DNA of 64,000 nt. It comes from Humibacter ginsenosidimutans (lineage in GTDB: Bacteria > Actinomycetota > Actinomycetes > Actinomycetales > Microbacteriaceae). The translations under genes and the position numbers were made by a program. The stretch lies in the NCBI RefSeq assembly GCF_007859675.1, contig NZ_CP042305.1, positions 186,001-250,000 of the forward strand, written 5' to 3'. The notes below the pieces were generated by a model, which saw nothing but the letters and a program-made list of their open reading frames with translations, ran no database searches and was not told the DNA's origin. Shown in pieces: positions 8,403 to 19,427 of this stretch; positions within the stretch are counted from its first letter, which is position 1, and the number at the start of each line of letters is the position of its first letter.

Positions 8403-10112
8403 GTGGTGGATAAAACTGACGCGGGCCCCTCGAGCACAACAAATCAGCCGAACGGCACTACCAAACACATTTTCGTGACGGGTGGTGTCGTTTCTTCGTT
8501 GGGCAAGGGACTGACGGCCGCCAGCCTGGGCAATCTGCTCACCTCGCGAGGTCTGCGCGTCGTGATGCAGAAACTCGACCCGTACCTCAATGTCGATCCG
8601 GGCACGATGAACCCGTTCCAGCACGGCGAGGTGTTCGTCACCGACGACGGTGCGGAGACCGATCTCGACATCGGGCACTACGAGCGCTTCCTCGACATCA
8701 ACCTGAGCCAGGCCGCCAACGTGACGACCGGGCAGATCTACTCGCAGGTGATCGCCATGGAGCGACGCGGCGAGTACCTCGGCGACACCGTGCAGGTCAT
8801 TCCGCACATCACCGATGAGATCAAGCGGCGCATGCGGCTGCAGGCATCCGATCACCCGAAGCCCGACGTGATCATCACCGAGATCGGCGGCACGGTCGGC
8901 GACATCGAATCGCAGCCGTTCATCGAGTCCGCCAGGCAGGTTCGTCACGAGCTCGGACGCCAGAACTGCTTCTTCGTGCACGTGTCGCTCGTGCCGTTCA
9001 TGAACGCCTCGGGAGAGCAGAAGACGAAGCCGACGCAGCACTCGGTCGCGGCGCTGCGCTCCATCGGAATCCAGCCCGACGCGCTCGTGCTGCGCAGCGA
9101 CCGTCCGGTCTCGGAGAGCAACAAGAAGAAGATCGCGCTGATGTGCGACGTGGACGAGCGGGCCGTCGTGAACGCGATCGACGTTCCGAGCATCTACGAG
9201 ATCCCGAACATGTTGCACGAGCAGGGCCTCGACGACTACATCATCGCCCAGCTCGGCCTGGCGTCGAACGAGCCGGACCGGGAGAGCTGGGATGCCCTGC
9301 TCAAGGTCGTGCACGAGCCGAAGCACGAGGTCACGATCGGCCTGGTCGGCAAGTACGTGGACCTGCCGGACGCCTATCTGTCGGTCACCGAGGCGCTGCG
9401 CGCCGGCGGGTTCGCCAACCGCGCCAAGATCGCGCTGAAGTGGATTCCGAGCGACGAATGCCAAGACCCGGAGGGCGCCGCTCGGGAGCTCGCCGACGTC
9501 GACGGCATCTGCGTGCCGGGTGGCTTCGGCATCCGCGGCATCGAGGGAAAGCTCGGCGCGTTGCGGTTCGCCAGGGAGAACGGCATCCCCGCGCTCGGGC
9601 TGTGCCTCGGACTGCAGTGCATGGTCATCGAGTACGCGAGGCACGAGACCGGGCTGGAGGGGGCATCCTCGAGCGAGTTCGATCCCGACACGACGAACCC
9701 GGTCATCGCGACCATGGCCGAGCAGGTGGAGATCATCGCGGGCGGCGACCTTGGCGGCACGATGCGCCTCGGGCTGTACCCGGCGAAGCTGCAGGGCGGC
9801 TCGATCGTCGCCGAGCTCTACGGTGCGGACGCCGCGTCGGAGCGCCACCGTCACCGCTACGAGGTGAACAACAACTACCGCCAGCAGATCGCCGACTCCG
9901 GCCTCGTGTTCTCCGGCACGTCGCCCGACGGCCACCTCGTGGAGTACGTCGAGCTGCCGCGCGACGTGCACCCGTTCTACGTGGGCACGCAGGCTCACCC
10001 GGAGCTGCGGTCGCGGCCGAACCGCGCGCATCCGTTGTTCCGCGGTCTGATCGCCGCCGCCCTCGACCGTCAGGAGTCGACCAGGCTGTTCGAGGTGAAA
10101 GAGGATGCCTGA
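8403..10112 (+). CDS. pyrG: CTP synthase
   Basis: 569 residues from GTG 8403 (a second GTG follows at 8406). The synthetase domain begins [17 protein letters not shown] and contains the conserved [11 protein letters not shown] and GGTVGDIE motifs. The glutaminase domain carries the nucleophile motif GLCLGLQ near residue 402 and a C-terminal His-Glu pair around AHPEL. It converts UTP to CTP using glutamine and ATP. It overlaps the nudix gene by 8 bases, starting the long core operon-like block. Confidence 0.96.
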   Translation: MVDKTDAGPSSTTNQPNGTTKHIFVTGGVVSSLGKGLTAASLGNLLTSRGLRVVMQKLDPYLNVDPGTMNPFQHGEVFVTDDGAETDLDIGHYERFLDINLSQAANVTTGQIYSQVIAMERRGEYLGDTVQVIPHITDEIKRRMRLQASDHPKPDVIITEIGGTVGDIESQPFIESARQVRHELGRQNCFFVHVSLVPFMNASGEQKTKPTQHSVAALRSIGIQPDALVLRSDRPVSESNKKKIALMCDVDERAVVNAIDVPSIYEIPNMLHEQGLDDYIIAQLGLASNEPDRESWDALLKVVHEPKHEVTIGLVGKYVDLPDAYLSVTEALRAGGFANRAKIALKWIPSDECQDPEGAARELADVDGICVPGGFGIRGIEGKLGALRFARENGIPALGLCLGLQCMVIEYARHETGLEGASSSEFDPDTTNPVIATMAEQVEIIAGGDLGGTMRLGLYPAKLQGGSIVAELYGADAASERHRHRYEVNNNYRQQIADSGLVFSGTSPDGHLVEYVELPRDVHPFYVGTQAHPELRSRPNRAHPLFRGLIAAALDRQESTRLFEVKEDA

Positions 10113-10773
10113 CCTCGCCGACGAGCCCCACGCCGGCGACGTCGTCGAGTCCGAGGTCGTGCACGACGGCCGCGTCTGGGACATCCGGCGTGACACCGTC
10201 GATCTCGGTCACTCCACCGTCGTGCGCGAATACGTGGACCACACCGGTGCCGTCGGCGTGCTCGCCATGGACGACGCCGAGCGGGTGCTGCTGATCAGGC
10301 AGTACCGGCATCCGATCCGCAGCAGGGACTGGGAGCTGCCGGCCGGCCTGCTCGACATGGCGGGGGAGCCGCCGCTGGTCGCGGCGCAGCGCGAGCTGGC
10401 CGAGGAGGCGGACACCGTCGCCTCGACATGGAACGTGCTGACCGAGGTGGCGCCGAGCCCAGGCGGAAGCAACGAGATCATCCGCATCTATCTGGCGCGG
10501 GGCATCCGGCGAGCCGAGCAGGCCTTCGACCGTGAGGACGAAGAGGCCGACATCGAGGTGCGCTGGGTGCCGATCGACGAGGTGGTGCGTGGTGTGCTGG
10601 AGCGTCGGCTGCGCAACGCGGCCCTGGCTGTCGGCGTGCTCGCCGCGGTGGCGTCGCGCGCGACCGGCTATGAGACGCTCGGCGACCCGGACCTGCCGCT
10701 GGAGCGCGGCTCCTGGCTCACCAGGCCTCTGCACCACTGGTCGCCGAGCGCCGAGGATGATTCGGCGCGATGA
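10105..10773 (+). CDS. NUDIX hydrolase, ADP-ribose pyrophosphatase type
   Basis: 222 residues. The Nudix box region reads [21 protein letters not shown] with the REL-EE metal-binding core at about residues 95-101, following [17 protein letters not shown] typical of ADP-ribose pyrophosphatases. It would hydrolyse ADP-ribose or related nucleoside diphosphate sugars. It overlaps pyrG upstream and xerD downstream by a few bases, a conserved actinobacterial arrangement. Confidence 0.88.
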   Translation: MPDLADEPHAGDVVESEVVHDGRVWDIRRDTVDLGHSTVVREYVDHTGAVGVLAMDDAERVLLIRQYRHPIRSRDWELPAGLLDMAGEPPLVAAQRELAEEADTVASTWNVLTEVAPSPGGSNEIIRIYLARGIRRAEQAFDREDEEADIEVRWVPIDEVVRGVLERRLRNAALAVGVLAAVASRATGYETLGDPDLPLERGSWLTRPLHHWSPSAEDDSAR

Positions 10774-11687
10774 CGCCGGACGCCGCGATCGAGGCGTACC
10801 TCAGGCACGTCGGGATCGAACGCGGCCTGTCGCGCAACACCGTCGCGGCGTACCGGCGCGACCTGGCGAGGTACGCGGCGTGGCTGGAGGGGCGGGGCAT
10901 CCGCGATCTGCGCACCGTGGGTGTGCGCGACATCGACGAGTACGGGCGCGACCTCGCGACGGCCGTCGACGAGGACGGTGAGCGACTGCTCGGCCCCGCC
11001 TCGATCGCGCGCATGCTCTCCACGGTGCGCGGCCTGCACCGCTTTCTGCTCGACGAGGGCGAGGTGAGTGAGGATGCCACGCGCGAGGCCCGCGCCCCCA
11101 AGCTGCCGTCGCGGCTGCCCAAGGCGCTCAGCATCGCCCAGGTGGAGGCGCTCCTGGCGGCCACCGACGGCGACGACCCGGCTCGCATCAGAGACAAGGC
11201 GCTGCTCGAGCTGCTCTACGCGACGGGCGCACGCGTGTCGGAGGCCGTCGATCTCAACGTGGACGATGTGATCGACCGCGAGGTGATCAGGCTCACCGGC
11301 AAGGGGAGCAAGCAGCGCATCGTGCCGCTGGGCAGCTATGCGCGCGCCGCCGTCGACGACTACCTCGTGCGCGTACGACCGCTGTACTCGGCACGGGGGC
11401 ACGCGACACCGGCGCTGTTCCTCGGCGCTCGGGGCGCTCGGCTGGGCAGACAGAGCGCGTGGCTCATCATCAAGGCGGCGGCGGAGCGGGCCGGGCTGAC
11501 GGCATCAGTGTCGCCGCACACCCTGCGGCATTCGTTCGCCACGCATCTGCTCGAGGGCGGGGCCGACGTGCGTGTCGTGCAGGAGCTGCTCGGTCACGCG
11601 TCGGTGGCCACGACGCAGATCTACACCATGGTGACGGCAGACACTCTGCGGGACATGTACACGACAGCGCATCCTCGAGCGCGGTAG
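10770..11687 (+). CDS. xerD: Site-specific tyrosine recombinase XerD
   Basis: 305 residues, standard size. The N-terminal SAM-like core-binding domain includes GLSRNTVAAYRRDL. The catalytic residues are visible: Arg in ATGARVSEAVDL, Lys in TGKGSKQRIVPLG, the HTLRHSFATHL box, the LGHASVATTQIYT box with nucleophile Tyr. With XerC it resolves chromosome dimers at dif. The position beside parA-scpAB fits a housekeeping XerD, not a phage integrase. Confidence 0.93.
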   Translation: MTPDAAIEAYLRHVGIERGLSRNTVAAYRRDLARYAAWLEGRGIRDLRTVGVRDIDEYGRDLATAVDEDGERLLGPASIARMLSTVRGLHRFLLDEGEVSEDATREARAPKLPSRLPKALSIAQVEALLAATDGDDPARIRDKALLELLYATGARVSEAVDLNVDDVIDREVIRLTGKGSKQRIVPLGSYARAAVDDYLVRVRPLYSARGHATPALFLGARGARLGRQSAWLIIKAAAERAGLTASVSPHTLRHSFATHLLEGGADVRVVQELLGHASVATTQIYTMVTADTLRDMYTTAHPRAR

Positions 11688-11693
11688 GCCGGG

Positions 11694-12695
11694 TCAGCGC
11701 ACCTGGTCGAGCATCCATCTCCAGGTGGGTGCGAAGACCATGGTTCCCGAGGCCGTGCGCGGGCCGTAGTCGTTCACGGTGTGCCCGTGCGACTCCTTCG
11801 GCGTTCCGACGTCGAGGGAGCTGAGCAGCACGTGGCTGCCGGTCGGCACCGCGGTCGCCGTTCGCGCGTTCGGCGTGCCCATGCCGAGTCGGCGCCATGA
11901 TCCGGTGATGCGCGAGAAGTACATGTCGTGCACGTCGTCGAACCCGTACATGCGAGAGGCCGGTGTGGCGCCGGGGGTGGACATCCAGGCGGCGGGCACC
12001 CCGTGGTAGGTGTCGACGGGCGATGAGTACATCAGCACGCCGCGCACGCGGTGGAGGTGGGCGATGAATGCCGACTCCCCGCCGCCCTGCGAGTGGCCGG
12101 CGAGCACGATATTGCGCCACACGGGCTGGCCGTCGTCGAGATACCGGCCCCAGTACCCTGTCGGATCCTGTTGCTCGAGGTAGCCGATGGCCGCGCGATA
12201 CCGGCGCAGGATCGAGTTGTGGATGCCGACCCGGCTGAACCGGGACGGGCTGGCGCCGTTGAATCGGTTGCGCTGCAGGTCGGAGTAGCACTGCGGGTCG
12301 GCCCTGCAGGTGCGCGTGACGGAGAGACCCACGTTCCAGTAGTCGAGGCCGAGCACGCTGTAGCCGGCGGACACGGCGGTGGCGAGGTAGTCGCGGTAGT
12401 CGTTCGGCACCTCGCCGGTGGCTGGCAGGAAGAGAAGCAGCGGGCCGTCTCCCGCGGCGTGCTGAGCGATCTCCTGGGCGTTCGGATCGTTCACCCGGTG
12501 CTCCAGGTAGGGCAGCGTGAAGCTCAGCACGGTGCCGTCGTGCTTCGGAGTGCCTGTCGCGTCCACAGCGGCCTGTCCCGAACCGTCGGATGCGGTCAGC
12601 GCGCGGGGAAGAGGAGTGGCGCCGGACGTGAGCGCGGCGGCGAGCAGCACGATCGCGCCGACGACCGTCGGCCAGAGCGCGGACCTGCTTCTCAC
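11694..12695 (-). CDS. Secreted or anchored alpha/beta hydrolase
   Basis: 333 residues from GTG 12695. A hydrophobic N-terminal segment (LWPTVVGAIVLLAAALTSGA) is a signal peptide or anchor. The nucleophile elbow GHSQGG lies near residue 195, with a preceding LLLFLPATGEVPNDYRDYL strand-oxyanion region and a candidate catalytic His near the C-terminus in SHGHTVNDYG. Two cysteines (TCRADPQC) may form a disulphide, consistent with export. The substrate is unknown; esterase or lipase activity is inferred from the fold. Confidence 0.75.
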   Translation of the reverse strand: MRSRSALWPTVVGAIVLLAAALTSGATPLPRALTASDGSGQAAVDATGTPKHDGTVLSFTLPYLEHRVNDPNAQEIAQHAAGDGPLLLFLPATGEVPNDYRDYLATAVSAGYSVLGLDYWNVGLSVTRTCRADPQCYSDLQRNRFNGASPSRFSRVGIHNSILRRYRAAIGYLEQQDPTGYWGRYLDDGQPVWRNIVLAGHSQGGGESAFIAHLHRVRGVLMYSSPVDTYHGVPAAWMSTPGATPASRMYGFDDVHDMYFSRITGSWRRLGMGTPNARTATAVPTGSHVLLSSLDVGTPKESHGHTVNDYGPRTASGTMVFAPTWRWMLDQVR

Positions 12696-12880
12696 GGCCG
12701 ACAACGTATCAGCGGGCGGCTCCCTCACGCTGCAGACGGGGCCGCGTGCGGATGCGAGCTTGCTCAGGCATCCTCGCACCGCGGCCCGTGCGGGCGATTG
12801 GCGGTGTTCCTGCCTGTTCACGAAGCGGATGCTCGCTAGACTCATTGCGCGTATCCAGTGAGAGTCGAAGCGGAGAAGTC

Positions 12881-13777
12881 GTGACCCGAACCCCAGCCGA
12901 TGAGCAGGAACTGCCCGGCTTGGCCGGCGTCGATCTCGGCGAACTGGGGCCGACGGGTCGGCCTCTCCGCACCTTCGCGGAGCCTCCCGCTCTGAGCGCC
13001 CACGGTCCGGCGCGCGTGATCGCGCTGTGCAACCAGAAGGGCGGTGTCGGCAAGACCACCTCCAGCATCAACCTGGGCGCTGCGTTGGCGGAGTACGGCC
13101 GCCGTGTGCTGGCGATCGACTTCGACCCGCAGGGCGCGCTTTCCGCGGGCCTCGGCGTGCCGACGCACGAGGCGATCACCATCTACGACCTGCTGCTGTC
13201 GACTGCACACGACCCGTCGGAGGCGATCCAGAAGACCGCGACACCCGGTCTCGATGTGATCCCCGCCAACATCGACCTCTCGGCCGCCGAGGTGCACCTG
13301 GTGAACGAGGTGGCTCGCGAGCAGGCGCTGGCGCGCGTGCTGCGCAAGGTCTCGGCCGACTACGACGTGATCCTGATCGACTGCCAGCCGTCGCTCGGCA
13401 TTCTCACGGTCAACGCCCTGACCGCCAGCCACGGTGTGCTCATCCCTCTTGAGTGCGAGTACTTCGCGTTGCGCGGTGTCGCCCTGCTCATCGAGACCAT
13501 CGACAAGGTGCGGGAGCGGCTGAACCCGGCGCTCGAGCTCGACGGCATCCTCGCCACCATGTACGACGCGCGCACCCTGCACTCGCGCGAGGTGCTCGAG
13601 CGGGTCGTCGACGCGTTCGGCGACAAGGTGCTCGAGACCGTCATCACGCGCACGGTCAAGTTCCCCGACGCCACGGTCGCCGCGACCCCGATCACCCAGT
13701 TCGCGCCCGACCATCAGGCGGCCGACTCCTATCGTCAGCTGGCGCGGGAACTGGTGTTCCGTGGCGCGGTCGCCTGA
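12881..13777 (+). CDS. ParA family chromosome segregation ATPase
   Basis: 298 residues from GTG 12881, with GGAGAAG just upstream. The deviant Walker A KGGVGKTT is near residue 50, followed by IDFDPQGALSAGLG and the Walker B region DVILIDCQPSLGILT. This ParA-like ATPase is encoded directly upstream of scpA and scpB in many actinobacteria and is distinct from the oriC-linked parAB. A role in chromosome partitioning or condensin function is inferred. It overlaps scpA by 17 bases. Confidence 0.9.
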   Translation: MTRTPADEQELPGLAGVDLGELGPTGRPLRTFAEPPALSAHGPARVIALCNQKGGVGKTTSSINLGAALAEYGRRVLAIDFDPQGALSAGLGVPTHEAITIYDLLLSTAHDPSEAIQKTATPGLDVIPANIDLSAAEVHLVNEVAREQALARVLRKVSADYDVILIDCQPSLGILTVNALTASHGVLIPLECEYFALRGVALLIETIDKVRERLNPALELDGILATMYDARTLHSREVLERVVDAFGDKVLETVITRTVKFPDATVAATPITQFAPDHQAADSYRQLARELVFRGAVA

Positions 13778-14624
13778 GAACGACGAGCGCAACGCCGTCG
13801 GCACCGCCAGCGTGCCTGTCGCCCCTGCAGAGCGCGACGGCGTTGCGCCGGCGTTCCGCGTTGCGCTCGAGGTCTTCGAGGGCCCCTTCGACCTGCTGCT
13901 GAACCTCATCGGCCGGCACGAGCTCGACATCACCGAGGTGGCGCTGAGCCGCGTGACCGACGAGTTCATCGCCTATCTGCGCGACATCGACACCGCCGAC
14001 GAGCTCGACCAGGCGAGCGAGTTCCTCGTGGTGGCCGCCACGCTGCTCGATCTGAAGGTGGCAGGGCTGCTGCCCCAGGGCGAGCTCGTCGACGCGGAAG
14101 ACGTCGCGCTGCTGGAGGCCCGGGATCTGCTCTTCGCCAGGCTGCTGCAGTACCGCGCGTTCAAGGAGGCGTCCGCCTGGTTCGGCGGGCGACTGGAGGC
14201 GGAGGGCGGCAGGCATGCTCGCATCGTGCGGCTCGACGAGAAGTACCGGTCGCGGGAGCCCGAGCTCAAGTGGACGCTGAGCGTCGAGGACTTCGCGGCG
14301 CTCGCCGAACTCGCGTTCGCGCCCAAGAGCATCCCGGTTCTCGAACTGAACCATCTGCATGCGCCGCTGGTGAGCGTGCGCGAGCAGGCGGCGCTCGTGG
14401 TGTCGCAGCTTCGCCGAGGAACGCCGCACACGTTCCGCGAGCTCATCGCCGGCGCCGACCGCAAGGGCGTGGTCGTCGCCCGCTTTGTCGCGGTGCTCGA
14501 GCTGTACCGCTTCGCCGCCGTCGCGTTCGAGCAGCTGGAGCCGCTCGGCGAACTGACGATCAGGTGGGTGGCGGATGCCTGGTCGGACGAGAACCTGGCG
14601 AACCTGGGGGCCGACTATGGATGA
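13761..14624 (+). CDS. scpA: Segregation and condensation protein A (kleisin)
   Basis: 287 residues. The N-terminal kleisin signature FEGPFDLLLNLIGRHELDIT is at about residues 39-58, followed by the helical region ASEFLVVAATLLDLK. The C-terminal winged-helix part (PHTFRELIAGADRKGVVVARFVAVLELYR) contacts Smc heads. Together with ScpB and Smc it forms the chromosomal condensin. The gene overlaps parA and scpB. Confidence 0.94.
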   Translation: MARSPENDERNAVGTASVPVAPAERDGVAPAFRVALEVFEGPFDLLLNLIGRHELDITEVALSRVTDEFIAYLRDIDTADELDQASEFLVVAATLLDLKVAGLLPQGELVDAEDVALLEARDLLFARLLQYRAFKEASAWFGGRLEAEGGRHARIVRLDEKYRSREPELKWTLSVEDFAALAELAFAPKSIPVLELNHLHAPLVSVREQAALVVSQLRRGTPHTFRELIAGADRKGVVVARFVAVLELYRFAAVAFEQLEPLGELTIRWVADAWSDENLANLGADYG

Positions 14625-15303
14625 TGCAGGCGAGGAGAACGCACAGCAGGTGGATGCCGAGACAGAGTCGGCGACGGCCGACGACTTCGACCTGGAGACC
14701 CCGCCGGAACCCGGCGACGAGGCCGCGCAAGAACGCGAGGCGAAGACCGTCTACGACGTGCCTAGAGCGATCGAGGCCGTGCTCATGATCGCCGACCAGC
14801 CACTGTCGCTCGTGACACTCGCGACGTCGGTCGGGGCGCCGGTCGCCGCAGTGCGTCAGGCGATCGACGCTCTCGTGGAGGACTACGACGGCCTGGGCGA
14901 CGGTCCCCGTCGGGGCTTCGAGCTGCGCGAGGTCGGCGGCGGGTGGCGCCTGTACGTGCGGGAGGAGTTCGATCGGCTCGTCGCCGACTTCGTCAGCGAA
15001 CAGGCCCCGGCGAAGCTGTCGCAGGCGGCGCTCGAGACGCTCGCCGTGATCGCGTACCGGCAGCCGATCACCCGCGGTGCCATCGCGTCGATCCGCGCGG
15101 TCAACGTGGACTCCGTGGTGCGCACCCTCGTCTCGCGCGGGCTCATCACCGAACTGTTCTCCGACGCCGAGACCGGCGCCATCAACTACGGCACCACCGA
15201 TCTGCTGCTCGAGCAGCTCGGCATCAACGCGATCGAGGAGCTTCCGCTCATCTCGCCGCTGCTGGCCGACGGTGCGGAAGGATTCGACGGCGATGTGCGC
15301 TGA
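14617..15303 (+). CDS. scpB: Segregation and condensation protein B
   Basis: 228 residues from ATG 14617, which overlaps the scpA stop. An acidic N-terminal extension of about 40 residues precedes the two winged-helix domains, with AIEAVLMIADQPLSL and the highly conserved LSQAALETLAVIAYRQPITR motif. ScpB is the KITE partner of the ScpA kleisin in the Smc complex. It overlaps the pseudouridine synthase gene by 11 bases. Confidence 0.94.
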   Translation: MDDAGEENAQQVDAETESATADDFDLETPPEPGDEAAQEREAKTVYDVPRAIEAVLMIADQPLSLVTLATSVGAPVAAVRQAIDALVEDYDGLGDGPRRGFELREVGGGWRLYVREEFDRLVADFVSEQAPAKLSQAALETLAVIAYRQPITRGAIASIRAVNVDSVVRTLVSRGLITELFSDAETGAINYGTTDLLLEQLGINAIEELPLISPLLADGAEGFDGDVR

Positions 15304-16063
15304 CCAGGATCGCTCGGGCGACGCCTCGGCAGAGGGCGAACGCCTGCAGAAGGTGATGGCGGCGGCGGGCGTCGCCTCCCGCCGGGTGAGCGAGCAGCTC
15401 ATCGTGGAGGGGCGCGTGCGGGTGAACGGCACCGTCGTGCGCGAGCTCGGCCGCCGCATCGACCCCGCCGTCGACGAGCTCGAGGTGGACGGCACAGCGG
15501 TGCAGCTGGACCCCTCCAAGCGCTACGTCATGCTCAACAAGCCCACCGGCGTGGTGAGCACCATGCGCGACGACCGCGACCGGCCCGACCTGCGCCGCTA
15601 CACCGACCAGTACGAGGAGCGCCTCTTCAACGTCGGGCGACTGGATGCCGACACCAGCGGCCTGCTGCTGCTGACCAACGACGGCGAGGTGGCGAACGTG
15701 CTCGCCCACCCGTCGTTCGGCGTCACCAAGACATACATCGCGACCGTGCGTGGAGCTGTGGTGCCCGCGACCCTGTCGAAGCTGATGCGGGGGATCGAAC
15801 TCGAGGACGGGGAGGTCGCGGCCGACAAGGCGCGGCTGGTGCAGGCATCCGCGACCCAGAGCATCGTGGAGGTCACGCTGCACTCCGGGCGCAACCGCAT
15901 CGTTCGACGCATGCTCGCGGCCGTGGGGCATCCGGTGACCGCGCTGGTGCGCCGGCAGTTCGGGCCGTTGCGGCTGGGAACGCTGAAGTCGGGGGCCACC
16001 CGGGACTTGACTAAAATCGAGCTCGGCCAGGTGCTCACTCTCGCCCGGTCGAAATCGGAGTGA
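15293..16063 (+). CDS. rluB: Pseudouridine synthase, RluB/RsuA family
   Basis: 256 residues. An S4 domain ([20 protein letters not shown]) is followed by the catalytic domain with the active-site aspartate in [19 protein letters not shown] and the [16 protein letters not shown] motif. This class modifies a uridine in 23S rRNA (RluB type), in keeping with scpB-rluB linkage in Gram-positive genomes. It ends with a 4-base GTGA overlap with tyrA. Confidence 0.92.
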   Translation: MCADQDRSGDASAEGERLQKVMAAAGVASRRVSEQLIVEGRVRVNGTVVRELGRRIDPAVDELEVDGTAVQLDPSKRYVMLNKPTGVVSTMRDDRDRPDLRRYTDQYEERLFNVGRLDADTSGLLLLTNDGEVANVLAHPSFGVTKTYIATVRGAVVPATLSKLMRGIELEDGEVAADKARLVQASATQSIVEVTLHSGRNRIVRRMLAAVGHPVTALVRRQFGPLRLGTLKSGATRDLTKIELGQVLTLARSKSE

Positions 16064-17157
16064 ATGTGACCCAGAACCTGCCCGCGCGCCTCGACGGCAG
16101 CGTGCGCGTCGTGGGCGCCGGCCTGCTGGGCGCGTCCATCGGGCTCGGCCTCAAGCGGCTCGGCGTCGACGTGATCTTGGCGGATGCCTCGCGCGCCGGC
16201 CTCAACCTCGCCATCGACTACGGTGCGGGCCGACTCGCGGCCGAGGGCGACGATCCCGCGCTCATCATCGTCGCGGTGCCGCCGGACGCCACGGCATCGG
16301 TCGTCGCCGCGGAGCTCGCCGCCTACCCGAACGCCACCGTGACCGACGTCGCGAGCGTGAAGGTCGCGCCGCTGGCGGAACTCGAGGAGCTCGGCGCCGA
16401 CCTCAGTCGCTACGTGGGGTCGCACCCGCTGGCAGGCCGGGAGCGCGGCGGCGCCATCTCCGCGCGCGCCGACCTCTTCGTCGGCCGCCCGTGGGTGGTG
16501 TGCCCGCGTCCCGAGGTGGGGCGCGAGCGCGTGGTGCTGATCGAGCACCTGGTCCTCGACCTCGACGCCACACCGGTCACGCTGGATGTCGACGCGCACG
16601 ACGCGGCGGTCGCGCTCGTGTCGCACGCGCCGCAGGTCGTGTCGTCGCTGATGGCCAAGCGGCTGGGTGCGGCGCCCGCCGGCGCGCTCGGACTGGCGGG
16701 CCAGGGCGTGCGCGACGTGACGCGCATCGCTTCCAGCGACCCCGAGCTGTGGGTGCAGATCCTCGCGGCGAACTCGCCTGCGGTGGTCGAGATTCTGCGC
16801 GCGTTCCGCGACGACCTCGACGACGTACTGCGCGCGCTCGGCGATGTGGAGGCATCCGGTGCCCGGCGCGTCATCGCGCAGGAGCTCGCGGCGGGCAACG
16901 CCGGAGTGGCGGGTCTGCCGGGCAAGCACGGTCAGGATCGCCGCTATTCGAGCGTGGTCGTCATGGTCGACGACACGCCCGGCGAGCTCGGCCGGCTCTT
17001 CTCGGAGCTCGGCGAGATCGGCGTGAACATCGAAGACCTGCGGCTCGAGCACTCGCCGGAGGCGCAGATCGGCCTCGCCGAGATCGCCGTGCTTCCCGAG
17101 GCGAAGGCGCGCACCATGGACGACCTGTCCGCGCGAGGATGGAGGATCGCCGGATGA
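16060..17157 (+). CDS. tyrA: Prephenate dehydrogenase
   Basis: 365 residues. The Rossmann motif [15 protein letters not shown] is at about residues 16-30, the substrate-site histidine in [11 protein letters not shown] near 128, and a helical dimerisation domain follows. A C-terminal ACT-like domain from about residue 300 ([19 protein letters not shown]) suggests feedback control by tyrosine. It oxidises prephenate to 4-hydroxyphenylpyruvate in tyrosine synthesis. It overlaps cmk. Confidence 0.92.
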   Translation: MNVTQNLPARLDGSVRVVGAGLLGASIGLGLKRLGVDVILADASRAGLNLAIDYGAGRLAAEGDDPALIIVAVPPDATASVVAAELAAYPNATVTDVASVKVAPLAELEELGADLSRYVGSHPLAGRERGGAISARADLFVGRPWVVCPRPEVGRERVVLIEHLVLDLDATPVTLDVDAHDAAVALVSHAPQVVSSLMAKRLGAAPAGALGLAGQGVRDVTRIASSDPELWVQILAANSPAVVEILRAFRDDLDDVLRALGDVEASGARRVIAQELAAGNAGVAGLPGKHGQDRRYSSVVVMVDDTPGELGRLFSELGEIGVNIEDLRLEHSPEAQIGLAEIAVLPEAKARTMDDLSARGWRIAG

Positions 17158-17894
17158 GCGCCACATCGTTCCCGGAGCGGGCACAGCGAGCCGACGGGCC
17201 CTTCGTGGTGGCCGTCGACGGGCCGGCGGGCAGCGGCAAGTCGAGCGTGAGCAAGGCCGCGGCCGCCAAGCTCGGCTTCGCCTTCCTCGACACCGGCGCC
17301 GCCTATCGGGCCCTCACCTGGTTCGCGACGCAGCGGGGCATCGACGTGACCGACGCTGGCGCCGTGATCGACGCGATCGCCGACTTCGACTACCGCATCG
17401 ACACCGAGCCGGGCAGGCAGCGCGTGTTCGTCGGGGAGACCGATGTGACCGGGGCGATCCGCGATCCCGAGGTGTCGGCTCGCGTCAGCGCTGTGGCCCG
17501 CATCGCGGAGGTGCGGCTGCGGTTGAACGAGATCTTCCGCGGCATCCTCACCGGCGACGGTCACGACGGCATCGTGGCGGAGGGCCGCGACATCACGACG
17601 GTGGTGGCGCCGGACGCGCCGGCGCGCATCCTCTTGACCGCATCGCCCGAGGTGCGCGCGGCTCGTCGGGCCGGCGAGCTCGACGGGCACTCGGTCGCCG
17701 AGGTGGCCGCGCAGCTGCACGCCCGCGACCACGCCGACCTTCAGGTCGTCGACTTCATGACCGCCGCCGACGGAGTGACCACAGTGGACTCCACCGACTT
17801 GAACTTCGATGAGACCGTCGATGCTGTGATCGACGTCATCAAGGCAGCCCGCAACGCGGGCGCCGCACCGTCCCTGGGAGGAACGGATGTCTGA
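17154..17894 (+). CDS. cmk: (d)CMP kinase
   Basis: 246 residues. The P-loop GPAGSGKSS is at about residues 23-31, followed by [13 protein letters not shown] and [14 protein letters not shown], all diagnostic of cytidylate kinase. It phosphorylates CMP and dCMP with ATP. The ATG at 17154 overlaps the tyrA stop and its end overlaps der by 8 bases. Confidence 0.95.
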   Translation: MSATSFPERAQRADGPFVVAVDGPAGSGKSSVSKAAAAKLGFAFLDTGAAYRALTWFATQRGIDVTDAGAVIDAIADFDYRIDTEPGRQRVFVGETDVTGAIRDPEVSARVSAVARIAEVRLRLNEIFRGILTGDGHDGIVAEGRDITTVVAPDAPARILLTASPEVRAARRAGELDGHSVAEVAAQLHARDHADLQVVDFMTAADGVTTVDSTDLNFDETVDAVIDVIKAARNAGAAPSLGGTDV

Positions 17895-19410
17895 CACCAG
17901 CCAGAACGGCCGAAGCGACGAATTCGAGGCAGGTCCCGACGACCTCGCCGAGCGTCTCGCGAACGTGGACGAGGAGCTCGCGCACCAGCGGGCATCCGCC
18001 CTGCGTGCGGGCCTCGAGGACTACGAACTCGATGACGCCGACCTCGACGTGCTCGATGCCGCCACCGAGAACCCCGACGAGATCCACTACCTGCCCGCGC
18101 TGCCGGTCGTGGCCATCGTCGGACGGCCGAACGTGGGCAAGTCGGCACTGGTCAACCGGATTCTCGGACGCCGCGAGGCGGTCGTCGAGGACACTCCCGG
18201 CGTCACGCGCGATCGCGTGACGTACCAGGCCGAGTGGAACGGGCGACGCTTCAGCGTGGTCGACACCGGCGGTTGGGAGCCGGATGCCCGCGGCATCGAC
18301 GCCTCCGTCGCCGCGCAGGCCGAGGTCGCTATCGATCTGGCCGACGCGGTGATGTTCGTCGTCGACTCCAACGTGGGCGCCACGGCGACCGACGAGCACG
18401 TGGTGCGGCTGCTGCGCAAGACGAAGAAGCCGGTGTTCCTCGTGGCGAACAAGGTGGATGACGCCAGACAGGAAGCGCAGGCGACCGAACTGTGGTCGCT
18501 GGGGCTGGGGGAGCCGCATCCCGTCAGCGCCCTGCACGGACGCGGTGTCGCCGACCTGCTCGACGACGTGCTGAAGGTGCTGCCGACCGAGTCGGCCTAT
18601 GCGCAGCGCGAGGTGGGCGGACCGCGCCGCGTCGCGATCGTCGGACGGCCGAACGTGGGCAAGTCGAGCCTGCTGAACAAGGCGGCGGGCGAGGAGCGCG
18701 TGGTCGTCAACGAGCTCGCCGGCACCACCCGCGACCCGGTGGACGAGCAGATCGAGCTCGGCGGCCGGGTGTGGCGGTTCGTCGACACCGCGGGCATCCG
18801 CCGTCGCGTGCACCTGCAGCAGGGCGCCGACTTCTACGCGTCGCTGCGCACCTCGACCGCGCTGGAGAAGGCGGAGGTCGCTGTCGTCGTGCTCGACGTG
18901 ACCCAGCCGATCAGCGAGCAGGACGTGCGCATCATCGACCTGGTGCTGGAGAGCGGTCGAGCCCTCGTGCTCGCCTACAACAAGTGGGATCTGCTCGACG
19001 ACGATCGACGTCGATACCTGGAACGGGAGATCGAGCAGGATCTCGCGCATGTCGCGTGGGCGCCGCGGGTGAACATCTCGGCCCGCACGGGTCGGCACCT
19101 CGAGAAGTTGGTCCCCGCGCTGGAGACGGCGCTAGAGTCATGGGACACGCGTATTCCGACGGGCAAGTTCAACGCGTTCCTCGCGGAGCTCACGGCGGCG
19201 CATCCGCACCCGGTGCGCGGCGGAAAGCAGCCGCGCATCCTGTTCGGCACGCAGGCGGCGAGCCGTCCGCCGACATTCGTGCTGTTCACGACCGGATTCC
19301 TCGACCCCGGCTACCGGCGCTACATCCAGCGCCGGCTGCGCGAGATCTACGGCTTCGAGGGGTCGCCGATCGTGCTCAACATGCGTGTGCGGGAGAAGCG
19401 GCGCAAGTAG
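17887..19410 (+). CDS. der: Ribosome biogenesis GTPase Der
   Basis: 507 residues, longer than the usual 440-490 because of an acidic N-terminal extension of about 75 residues. Two consecutive GTPase domains are seen: [12 protein letters not shown] with [14 protein letters not shown] and NKVD, then [12 protein letters not shown] with [16 protein letters not shown] and NKWD. A C-terminal KH-like domain follows. Der acts in 50S subunit assembly. Confidence 0.95.
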   Translation: MSDTSQNGRSDEFEAGPDDLAERLANVDEELAHQRASALRAGLEDYELDDADLDVLDAATENPDEIHYLPALPVVAIVGRPNVGKSALVNRILGRREAVVEDTPGVTRDRVTYQAEWNGRRFSVVDTGGWEPDARGIDASVAAQAEVAIDLADAVMFVVDSNVGATATDEHVVRLLRKTKKPVFLVANKVDDARQEAQATELWSLGLGEPHPVSALHGRGVADLLDDVLKVLPTESAYAQREVGGPRRVAIVGRPNVGKSSLLNKAAGEERVVVNELAGTTRDPVDEQIELGGRVWRFVDTAGIRRRVHLQQGADFYASLRTSTALEKAEVAVVVLDVTQPISEQDVRIIDLVLESGRALVLAYNKWDLLDDDRRRYLEREIEQDLAHVAWAPRVNISARTGRHLEKLVPALETALESWDTRIPTGKFNAFLAELTAAHPHPVRGGKQPRILFGTQAASRPPTFVLFTTGFLDPGYRRYIQRRLREIYGFEGSPIVLNMRVREKRRK

Positions 19411-19427
19411 AGCGGGGCGAGGTCTCG